Assembly (NCBI GenBank): GCA_033032865.1
Contig: JAWHQI010000263.1
Span: forward strand, 1,550,001-1,614,000
Source: Dactylorhiza incarnata
Lineage: Eukaryota; Streptophyta; Magnoliopsida; Asparagales; Orchidaceae
Reading direction: 5' to 3'
DNA: 64,000 nt
Shown: positions 41,456 through 50,745 of the stretch, one piece after another
Position numbering within the stretch: the first letter of the stretch is position 1
How the letters are laid out: each line of letters begins with the position of its first letter
Program-made: the position numbers and the translations under genes
The notes under the pieces: model-generated
Told to the model about the DNA's origin: nothing
The model's input: the letters and a program-made list of their open reading frames with translations, nothing else
Database searches by the model: none

Positions 41456-43120
41456 GGTCCCCCCACACCACTGATTTCCTAAAGCCACGCAAGGTTGAAC
41501 GTCATTCCTCACCACCACCATCACACAGCCATACCTCCACGACAACCACCGCATGTGCCACTTCAGCATAATGTATCTCCCCACCGCTCAAACTGTGTGT
41601 TCTTTCCCCTATCATTTACTTTATCCACAGCAGAAGCCAACAAACTCAGTTCCTTGAGTCACACCCAAACCAACATCATGTCCCCATTCCCCTCTAGCCC
41701 AATAAAAGCCCTTTTCTGGTTCACAGACAGTACCTTATATGCCAAAATTAACTCACCCACCCTTGACTAGCTCTATCACCGCATTTTAATACTTTACCAC
41801 CTTTTTGAGTGGCACATAATCTTAACTTGAAGGCAGCCCACCTAAAATTAAAAACACCCACATCCACCCCGATCAGAATTAACCCCGCCTCTATTTTCTC
41901 ACCACCCTGAGCAACAAGGCCTTACATGCCCCACAATTCACACCCAAACCTCAGCATTCCAACTTCCACCACACCGCATCACCCCCACCAATTTCATGTC
42001 ATATTCCTATAACCCCAACTCTTTTACCCATGAACACCCCCTCCCAAAATTATTATGAACATCACGAGAGTTTTATGTCCCTCACTCATAAGGACAAATT
42101 GATTGGTGATTCTACGCTTGCAAGTCCACAATAACAAAGCAATAAATTTTTTGACAAAGAACATCATGATCCAAGCCAACATCGTCTTCATTGTCATCAT
42201 CATATAGCTCAGCCACAAGCTTAGTTTGATTTTCAGCAAATCCTTTCATTATGTATTTTGAGTTATTTAGAGTTTCATGTATTTTGAATTATCCATCCGA
42301 ACGATTTAAGTCCACGGATGCATCTGGATGGTCGTTTCAATATATTTTACTATATTTGTCTCTATTTTGGACATTATATTAATATTTATAGAAACTAGTA
42401 TGAAAGCGCATTATGGGCCATCCATATCAGTTGTCCTAGCTCTCTTTTCCTTGATTATATGTGTTTATGTTAGTGGCAAAGGCTATCGAAGCTTTGATTT
42501 AGATTTCCCGAAGTCGATGGTCCTACTCACAGTGACGACTGTGAGCCACTCTAGGTGATGACTTCTAGAATTTTTCCTTCTTTAGTTTCCTCCTTGTCGC
42601 CAGCCTCCTAGTCCGCCATCCAGCCAAGCCCCCTTCATCTATCTGCTTCCCTAGTTGTTGCCCCCTACGCCCCTTCCCCACCGCTAATACCCACAACTCC
42701 ATAGTCGCAGACGTTCATCCTTAACCTCCAGCACTACTAGCGGACCAACTAGTCGCCGACGTTCATCCTTCACCTCCAGCATTGTCGACGGCCCTCTTCC
42801 ACATCTTCCCAGGCCACACCGCTCCCTCACCTCCTTCCCCGACCCTCATCTCACCCACAACCAACCCCTAGCCACCGCCCCTCCCATTCCCAACTGCCTG
42901 ACACCCCCACCACAACCCCATCCCTCACTGTTAGGGGTTGTCCAGACAAGGATAGCCCCCCCCCCCCCCCCCCCCCCCGGCCAACATTCTCCTATCGCTC
43001 CTTCTTAGCGTCACCACCGCAAAAGCACACCACTACATACACGCATAAGTCATTATTTTAAGTACTTGTTCTTCTATTCATTGTATGTCCGGACTATGTT
43101 ATTATGGATGTAATGATATA
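41456..43120. other. Unassigned C-rich to AT-rich DNA
   Basis: No gene is supported. A 49-bp spaced duplication occurs at 42703-42794 (GACGTTCATCCTTMACCTCCAGCA twice). A 23-C run lies at 42956-42978. The right end runs into the target duplication ATATA of the next element. Confidence 0.5.
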
Positions 43121-44714
43121 TGTTAAAGATACTAGTATTTTATTATTTAAGTCTATTAGTATGTGAGTGGGTTTAGTCCCACATCGTGAGTCTTGTTTAA
43201 GAGTCTATTGTAACTCCTATATATTTCCCCTTTGTGGATGAATAATATATACCAATTATTATCTCTTTCTCTCTTTCAACATGGTATTAAAGCGGGTTAA
43301 TAATTCCTCAGCTCCGGAACCCTATTATTCATGTGGGCCGCCATTTAATTTCCGTCTCTTCCTCTCAATTCGATCGCGTCCCCTGCACTGCTAAAGCTCT
43401 CGTCGAGCAGCTCCGTTCCTGCTCTCGTCGATGGAATCGTCGTTTGATTCCATCGACGTGAGCGGTTTTTATTCCCCTCGACGGAAGGAGCAGTATCCTC
43501 TCTCGACGACTCTGTTTCTCGCTAGGCCACTCGACGACATCTCCAGCCGATCTTTCCTCCTCTCTCGTCGGCAGCAACTGGAGCTTCTCCCGTCGTGCCT
43601 CTGCTCTAACCTGCACTCCTGTCGAGCCTCTGCTCGCATCCGTCGATGTTTGATGTTGCTCGACTGACTCTCTACTCCAGCATCCCTTCTTCTTCGATGA
43701 GATCGAGCAGCCCCTTCCTTCTCCCGCCATCATCGGTTCCTTCTGCAGTGATCCTGTCGATAGGTGCATTTGTCGTTGCTCCTACTCTATCGATCCAGTG
43801 GGCCTTTTCTCTCCCGCTTGTTATTGCTCCTGTCTGATTGATGTGTGTGCTCTCGGCTGGTCTGGTAGTATTTCTGATGATGGAGCCTACTGTTGTCCCG
43901 GGGATGTTCTCTGTCGTTGTCGATGGTTCCCGTTGTTGTTCTGCCGGAGATTTGTATCCAGTTGCTAGCCTCTCTCGAAGACTGATGCGATGATGAAGGT
44001 TTTTTGTTGTTTTTTAGTAGTTTTTATTTGTATCATTTTTTATTATGTTCCATGCCTTCCTACGCGTGTTCCACGTGAGGGGGAGTGTTCGTGATGAAGG
44101 CGACTCAGATGACTCTCTTTCCCGACTACTGTCTTAGTCACACACGACCACCAGGCATACTTCGTGTGTTATTTGTGTCTCCAGATGTTCTATGCCTTTA
44201 TGCACGTATTCCACGTGATGGGGAGTGCTCGTGATGATGGCGACTCGGATGACTCTCTTTCCCTATTCCTGTCATAGTCACACACGACCTCCAGGCATAC
44301 TTCGTGTGTTGTTTGTGTCTCCCAAATTTTTCTTCGTTGTTGGGTAGGGGTTGTTTGGCCTTAGTTGGTTGACTTGGTTTCAGCTTCGGGAGCATCCAGC
44401 GTGATCATGGTTGGTTTGTGGACCAACATTGTGTGGCTTATACCCAGTTGGATTATCCTTTGTGGCTGTTGTTTTCTCCCACAATACCAACCACCATTAC
44501 CTCCATTTTTATGATGTGTCCAAGCTGAAGGTTTTCCCTCCAGCTTAAGTGTGAGTGATGAAGATATTAGTATTTTATTATTTAAGTCTATTAGTATGTG
44601 AGTGGGTTTAGTCTCACATCGTGAGTCTTGTTTAAGAGTCTGTTGTAACTAATATATTTCCACTTTGTGCATGAATAATATATACCAAGTATTATCTATT
44701 TCTCTCTTTCAACA
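43121..44714 (+). mobile_element. Small non-autonomous LTR retroelement (TRIM/LARD-like), 1.6 kb, TSD ATATA
   Basis: LTRs at 43121-43281 (TGTTAAAGATACTAG...TTTCAACA) and 44556-44714 (TGATGAAGATATTAG...TTTCAACA), about 94% alike. Target duplication ATATA at 43116-43120 and 44715-44719. The primer site TGGTATTAAAGCGGG abuts the 5' LTR (43282). The 1.27-kb interior has no gag or pol domain. It includes a 140-bp tandem duplication at about 44046-44325. LTR size and Met-type primer suggest a copia-derived parasite that depends on enzymes from other elements. Confidence 0.9.
44046..44325 (+). repeat. 140-bp tandem duplication inside TRIM-like element
   Basis: Two units start TGTTCCATGCCTT and TGTTCTATGCCTT at 44046 and 44186. 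Shared blocks are GGATGACTCTCTTTCCC-like and CACACACGACC/CCAGGCATACTTCGTGTG. Each unit includes GGGGAGTG, a polypurine-like word. Confidence 0.88.
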
Positions 44715-44719
44715 ATATA

Positions 44720-45236
44720 CATGCTTGTTCCTTTGATTTCGAGTTGAGGTTTTATTCACATTGCACTTAAAATTACTTGCACTCCAAGGGCGATCTATAA
44801 CCTATTTTCTTAAATTTAAGGTCTCTTATCTCTTGTGATTATTTTGCTAAGCCTATAATTATTTTATTATTCACTCGCAAATTTAACGTGGATCTCATAT
44901 CGCATGTACGCATCATTTTAGATTTGGTTAGGCTTTCCCTGACAATGCACCTAGGGCTTGCACTGTCTAGCATTTGATGCATCTATCCTACCCCTGCGTC
45001 ACCATGAAAACAAAGAAATCTAATCCTAACTCTAATCAAGCACAAGCCCCTAAACATGAAGAAGGTGAAGGATCCCTTCCTCTAGAAGGGTTTCACATAG
45101 ACAACATAGGAATCAAGCCACCCATGTATTAAGAATAATTATTCTTATCTGAAGAAAATCCTTATCAATGCATTGGACTAACATAGCAGCCTATAGGTCG
45201 TCCAAGTGATTATGCATTGAGTCATTTTCTCGAGAG
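44720..45236. other. Unassigned DNA
   Basis: AT-rich with no supported gene. A short reading (KSNPNSNQAQAPKHEEGEG, about 45015-45075) looks like a protein relic but is not identifiable. Confidence 0.4.
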
Positions 45237-45241
45237 AATAC

Positions 45242-45579
45242 TGTTATGGACCTAGTCGGAGGGCGTGACGGAGGCGATGATGACGACGGCGGAGGAGGAT
45301 ACCGTAGAGCCGGAACCGCGGCTGCCTAAGCGGGGCTTGCTCATTGGAGGAGAGAGCTACCAATATCTCACAATTTAGAGAAAGAAAACGGACTTTATTT
45401 CTTGCATACTAATACAAGACCCAAGGGGTCCCTTAAATAGGCTTACAATCGACGCCAAAGGAAAGAACAATAAAGGAAATAATGACAAAGGAAATAACGA
45501 CAATGGAAATACAACAAAAATAGGAAAGCACTATAAAAACAATATTTAGGAAATAAATAATATAATAGATCCCATAACA
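45242..45579 (-). repeat. 3' LTR (left-hand) of gag-only element
   Basis: TGTTATGGAC...CCATAACA, 338 bp, flanked on the left by AATAC. Confidence 0.9.
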
Positions 45580-45642
45580 TCTCTCCCGCCCTTGGAAAAG
45601 AGCTTGACCTCAAGCTCGAGAGAGATAAATACGATGGTTGCC

Positions 45643-46536
45643 TTATCCGACGCCATCATCATCAGAGTCCTCGACTTGTAGATAGAAAAGTCGTTTGCAC
45701 TTGTGGCCGCGAGTGTACTGATCGTCGCAGTTGTAACATAAGCCATGTGTGCGTCGTTCCATCATATCGGTCTGAAATAGTCGACGAACTAGTGGGGCTG
45801 GATGACCCTCGGGGCGGTCTTGCTTAATGCCTATGTTGGTGGGTGGATATGGGTCCTGTGCAAGTTGGAGGCGACAGTCGCATAGCCTGGCCAGACTCAT
45901 AGCAGTCACTGAGTCTGGAGGAGATTCAAATTCGACATCAAATCACAGGCGATCGCGAAGTCCTGCGGTGAAGATGGCGACCTGCATATCTGGAGAGAGC
46001 GTTACTTGTGCCAGGAGAAGCTGAAACTGGTCCAAAAAATCATCCACGGATCCCGTCTAACGCAATGTCGTGAGGGCACCAAGAGAATTACTTCGGATGG
46101 GAGGGCCTAAGCGTAGGCTGCAAAAGCGTTTGAAATCGTCCCACGTCAGTCCTGGGTGATCGTTGAGGAGACGAGTGGCCCAAAGTAGAGCAGAGTAGAG
46201 AAGATGGAAGGAGGTCAGGGGTAGCCGCTGGTGGGCAAATAATAGCTCGCACCTGGTGAGCCAACCTAAGGGGCCCGTCTTCCCATCGTATGTTGGGAAG
46301 TCCAACCGCGTGTAGCGCGGTGGGGCAACAACCTCAGGGCGTACAAGGACCGTTGGTGGTAGCAGTGCTTGACTGCTGCAAGCATGGTCATGTATGGGAG
46401 CGGTGGAGAGATCATCGAGGCGCTTGGAGAGTGCAGTAATGGCCTCTTAATGACGTTCCGCAATAACAGTTTGTTGCGCCAAGAAGGCCTGCACCATGGT
46501 CAGAAGTTGGTTGAGCTGATCCGATGAGTCACCCAT
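45643..46536 (-). pseudogene. Gag of the gag-only element
   Basis: ATG at 46536 (MGDSSDQLNQLLTMVQAFLA). Next come FPTYDGKTGPLGWLTRCELL and LTWDDFKRFCSLRLGPPIRS, the capsid domain of plant chromovirus-type gag. Then SVTAMSLARLCDCRLQLAQD and the knuckle CYNCDDQYTRGHKC, ending in an acidic tail. At least two in-frame stops (near 46449 and around 45940) interrupt it. It lies about 60 bp before the left LTR, leaving no room for pol. Confidence 0.85.
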
Positions 46537-47376
46537 GTTATGTTGCGCAGAGGTTACTGAGCGAGTGACGGGTCGGTTTGAGTTCGGATGAATGAGTGGC
46601 ATGGACGATCGTGAATTTGGTGTGCCACGTGACCCGCGGCGTTTCCCTATGTTGAGAAGAAGGAATTTCCCGCAGTGGAGTCCGTAAAAAATGCAATAAT
46701 TTCTTCCTGAATTAAGTTCCTCTAATTCCGACTTGATTGAAATTTGTCAAATTAATTGAAAAAATATTGTTGCCTACCAATTAAGTCAGTATATTATTGT
46801 TGCTCAAAGAAGAAGGAAGGGCGAACCTTATTTGGTATTTGTTTTCTGGCGGAATTCACGCAAGTCTTGCGCGGCTAGCGGAAACGGCCGATAGGTTCAA
46901 TCCGCGTGCGCTGCTAAGGAAAAAAATGGCCCGTGAACGCGCCTGGCAGCTTCGAGACGCGATGGAGGAGGGCGCACGCTGTTGTCGACAGCCCGTCGAT
47001 CGGCTTTGTTGTAGATGGAGAAACGCGGCTGGTATTCGGCTGGACGCTCTGGATGCGCTGGAGAGACGAGACGATGGTCGTCGATGTAGGGCTTCGCCGA
47101 GAGAAAACGCATCTGGACGTGCTGACGATACCGTCAATTCGATCGGAGGGGAGGAGATCGGTCTGCAAGGGAGGATGGAGATCTCGCACGGGGGTCGAGC
47201 GTAACCGTCGATTCCGCACGAGGCTGCTTGTGCGGCGTGCGGATGATGACGACACAGCGATTGGAACAGACTTGCTTGCGGGTGATGTTTGATGGCCGAT
47301 TGGAATAGAGTTGCGGTATGCGGATGGAACGAGAAGCTGTAGAAGTGATCCGAGGAACCTGGATCTGATACCAAGT

Positions 47377-47743
47377 TGTTATGGGCCTAGTCGGAGGGCA
47401 TGACGGAGGCGATGATGACGACGGCGGAAGAGGATGTCGTGGAGTCGGAACCGCAACTGCCGAAGCGGGGCTTGCTCATTGGAGGAGAGAGCTACCAATA
47501 TCTCACAATTTAGAGGAAGAGAACAAACTTTATTTCTTGCATACTAATACAAGCCCCAAGGGGTTCCTTAAATAGGCTTACAATCGACGCCAAATCCCTT
47601 AAATAGGCTTACAATCAACGCCAAAGGAAAGAACAATAAAGGAAATAATGACAGAAAATAGCGACAATGGAAATACAACAAAAATAAGAAAGCGCTATAA
47701 AAGCAATATTTAGGAAATAAATAATATAATAGATCTCATAACA
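47377..47743 (-). repeat. 5' LTR (right-hand) of gag-only element
   Basis: 367 bp, partner of 45242-45579 (338 bp). A TATA-like TATTTAAGG occurs on the minus strand near 47565-47580. Confidence 0.9.
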
Positions 47744-47748
47744 AATAC

Positions 47749-48249
47749 CATGTCATTTAAGGAGACCACAAGAAACTAAAGAAATTTTCTCAGGTCCGTA
47801 ATTACTATAAAGGTCAAAGTGAGACCCTAATGATGGGATCATCATCACTGGTTAAGATAGACCCACCTACTTTAATGTCTGGAAGTTTTTTTACTGTACT
47901 TCCATGTCCAATGACAGATAAGTTCTTCCATGTGTAAAATTGGTAAGACATGCTAAAACCTCTTAGATTAACACAACACAAGTTTCAAGGATATAACAAT
48001 CTGCAAAATCAGCAATAGGATCGCTGGTTGAGATGAAGTAAATTGAAAGGAAAGTCTCCTTGATTATGTGTTATGTCATGGAACTCTATGACAACTATTT
48101 CTAGGTTCTATTGAGGACTGTGTTTGGGCATCCATCAAGAAATGCTTCTTTTTTTCAAAAAATGCTTACTTATGAGTGTTAGAAATAGAAGAAGTAACTT
48201 TATTCATCCCATGAAAATGGTATATAAATGAGTGTGTTACTTACACTTA
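47749..48249. other. Unassigned DNA
   Basis: No supported gene or repeat family. Short plus-strand readings (IDPPTLMSGSFFTV) are not identifiable. Confidence 0.4.
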
Positions 48250-49132
48250 TCCATGTAGGCAACGTGGAACTAAAGAAAGAGAAAAGTCTATGATGGGTCC
48301 TCCTAATGGGCCTTTACAATGGGCTTTAAGGTCCTTTAGAAAAGAGTAAGTCTATGACCGGGTCATTTATTCATGAAAAATTGTATTGGAGGTTATTTGA
48401 GTAGCACCGGTGTTGTCACAGTATAATGGTGTATAATGGTGTATAATGGTGTAGGATTTAGAAATGAAGATGGTTAAATCACAAAGAAGTCGTCGTAGCC
48501 ACATAACCTCAACAGTAGTAGTGGCCATAAGACTCATAACTCTATGCTCGCCTTCAGTACTGGTCGAGAAATTACATCATGCTTCTTTTATTACCAAGAA
48601 ATTAAGGAATCGTCAAGGAACACACAATACACAGTAGTAGAGTGTCGACCTGAGAAATCATCTGCCCAGTCTGCATCAGAATAAGCGCAAAGCATAAGTT
48701 AGGAGGTCAAGGAAAATAATAGAGATCTTTATTGATGCCTCATAGATAGTGGTTGATTCGTAGTAAGGCAGTAAAGTGACTAGACGAGGCTCGGAAACAA
48801 ATTATTGACGATGTGAATGACATGAGAGATATCCAGACAACTTATAGTGAAATAAATGAGCATGCCAACAAGCTGGCGATACCTAGAGGGGTCAAGAAGG
48901 CTCTCACCATCCAGAGGGCATAATTTGAGATTCAACTTAAGCGATGTAGAGCAATCCAAGCATCACTAAAATCTACTTGATCAAGTATGTCATTAATGAA
49001 CTTCTGTTGTGTGAGAAAATATCTCTGAGTAAAATGATCAATTTTCAGTCCAAGAAAAGAACGAAGATGACTGAGATCCTTCATATCAAAATGAGTGTAC
49101 ATATGTTTTACTCGTTCAATATGCAATGAATC
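48250..49132 (-). pseudogene. Old copia element, 3' part (RT end, RNase H)
   Basis: Minus-strand readings include KHMYTHFDMKDLSHLRSFLG and FLTQQKFINDILD (RT connection, 48932-49126), and a 'YSDADWADD'-like RNase H start near 48660. It ends at GAATC where the Sirevirus-like element is inserted and continues at 60672. A 10-bp GTGTATAATG triplication lies at about 48425-48455. Many stops. Confidence 0.75.
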
Positions 49133-49367
49133 TGAAGTATCTAGTTGCCTATCTAAATCACCTAGAGGGGGGTGAATAGGTGATCTCTACGTCTTTTGCG
49201 GAATTAAAAATTAAACGTAAAGCACAGCACACAAAATAGATCACAGCCACAGATAACACCAGGAATTTATAGTGGTTCCCCGTACTTGGGTACTCCACTG
49301 CCGGCCTCGCCAATCTAGCACCACAGCTAGACTTGACTACTCACTAAATCTCGGATCAGAATGATCC

Positions 49368-49489
49368 TACAAACTCGGAGTCAAACTCCTACAATCTCAG
49401 AGAGAACCTCTCTTACAACTCGGAGAAAAACTTCTCCTACAACTCGGAGAACAACCTCTCCTACAGCTCGGAGATAACAACTCCTACAA
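49368..49489. repeat. ACTCGGAGA...TCTCCTACA repeats in the LTR
   Basis: About six units of roughly 21 bp, each pairing CTCGGAG with CTCCT so that each can form a small hairpin. The same array is at 59518-59639 in the other LTR. Confidence 0.85.
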
Positions 49490-49952
49490 TAGATGATAAA
49501 AGGTTTTGAACAATAAGATACCAGATCTGAATAACAGAGGCGTTTTCTTCCTTCTTCTTGAATGGCTTTTGAGAACGATGAGGAAGAACAACGATCCTTC
49601 AAATCTGTCTTTGGCAATCCGAAACGATCCAATAGAGGTTGTAGAATCAGAACACGGATCGATCGAATCCTTCTTTGATAGAAATCAGCAACTCAAATGA
49701 GTAGATCGACCTTCAATCGTAGGCGACGGCGAGGCGGCGCTTTTCTCGTTCTTTTTGAACGGGAGAGAAATTAGGGTTTAGAATGATTCGAAAACTTGTT
49801 GTAAACAACCCAAGAGCAATCCTATATATAGAGGGCAATGATTAAGGGCTAAATCGACCTTAAACACACTCAATATAGCCGTTAGGATCGGGAAGGAGCG
49901 TTTACGAAACGATAAGAACAGAGAAAAGAGAATAGAAATTAACGGACAGAAT

Positions 49953-50183
49953 TCTCGAGACATAAGGGATCTCTCGAGAACTAATGGATCTCTCGAGAAC
50001 TGAGGTTGAAAGAACAAAAGGCTAATGTATCGAGAACTGACGGATCTCTCGAAACATGACGGAAATTTCGGTCTTAAGGACTTCTCGAGACATGCTTTAT
50101 CTCTCGAGACATTCAGAACAGAATTACCGAAATCAAAAGAACTTGCCTCTCGAGACATGCCAGAACTCTCGAGACATGCATGA
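49953..50183. repeat. TCTCGAGA palindrome array in the 3' LTR
   Basis: Eight perfect copies of the core CTCGAGA plus two variants in 231 bp, mostly as TCTCGAGACAT or TCTCGAGAACT, at irregular spacing. Identical arrangement in the 5' LTR at 60103-60333. Confidence 0.92.
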
Positions 50184-50521
50184 TCTCTCGAGACATATCC
50201 TTAGAGAAATTGTTTTCAGAAATTTTCTTTTCCTCTTGAACACTTGCTGCAACCGCACTCCAAAGTCTTCAATAGTCTTGAAAATGAAGTGTACCCCAAT
50301 AGAGAGATCACACATGAGTCATCACCATGTTTCATATAATGAGGAATTACATTGTATGAAACTGTGTTTGCAGACCCATTGTGACCTGACATTGATTTAC
50401 ACTTAGCAATGATAATCTGCAAGACAATACTAGAAAAGCATATCAAATACAAAAGCAATTCAATCTTAGTTTAAGGGTGACTTCTCACAAATCAAGGTAA
50501 TTGTGAATACAATTTCCAACA

Positions 50522-50531
50522 ATCTCCCCCT
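50522..50531 (-). other. Polypurine tract of Sirevirus-like element
   Basis: Minus-strand AGGGGGAGAT directly abuts TGTTGG of the 3' LTR, the plus-strand primer site for reverse transcription. Confidence 0.92.
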
Positions 50532-50745
50532 ATTTGTAGAAGTCAGAACCCTATATACTAAGTTGAATTACAGCAATATAGAATAAATATGCTACACTAC
50601 ACAGTGATATAAAAATGAACAAGTAGAGAACATCAAATCAACAATTATATATATATATATGTCTAAATTGAATTGTTAAGAAGACTTGATGTTCACAAAA
50701 TCAGAACCAAAGCAAAATATGTCTTGTCAGCATCAGCATTATCCT

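Larger units (their letters stand above)
45242..47743 (-). mobile_element. Gag-only gypsy element (TR-GAG type), 2.5 kb, TSD AATAC
   Basis: LTR-like repeats at 45242-45579 and 47377-47743 start TGTTATG and end CATAACA. Target duplication AATAC lies at 45237-45241 and 47744-47748. On the minus strand a primer site TGGTATCAGATCC (47373-47361) follows the right-hand (5') LTR. The interior encodes gag with knuckle and nothing else: no protease, RT or integrase. This is the layout of terminal-repeat retrotransposons with a GAG domain. The right LTR is longer because of an internal 28-bp duplication around CTTAAATAGGCTTACAATC. Confidence 0.9.
49133..50521 (-). repeat. 3' LTR of Sirevirus-like element
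   Basis: Minus-strand TGTTGGAAATTG...GATACTTCA. Contains the CACCTAGAGGGGGGTGAATA word common in plant copia LTRs, an ACTCGGAG/CTCCTACA repeat (about 49368-49489), a TATA box (CTATATATAG, 49822-49831) and the TCTCGAGA array (49953-50183). Confidence 0.95.

Noticed and set aside
42328..42558. 76-aa hydrophobic ORF
   Set aside because: Two hydrophobic stretches in AT-rich DNA are expected by chance; no homology is recognised and no neighbouring exon is seen.
46797..47292. Several 70-170 aa ORFs on both strands inside the gag-only element
   Set aside because: They lie in the leader between 5' LTR and gag, overlap each other and have no domain.
47749..48249. Possible endogenous pararetrovirus relic
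   Set aside because: Only short ambiguous readings; no movement protein, coat zinc finger or RT motif is visible.
49953..50183. TCTCGAGA array considered as a CRISPR array
   Set aside because: The repeat is only 8-11 bases, spacing is irregular, there are no cas genes and the DNA is a plant LTR.
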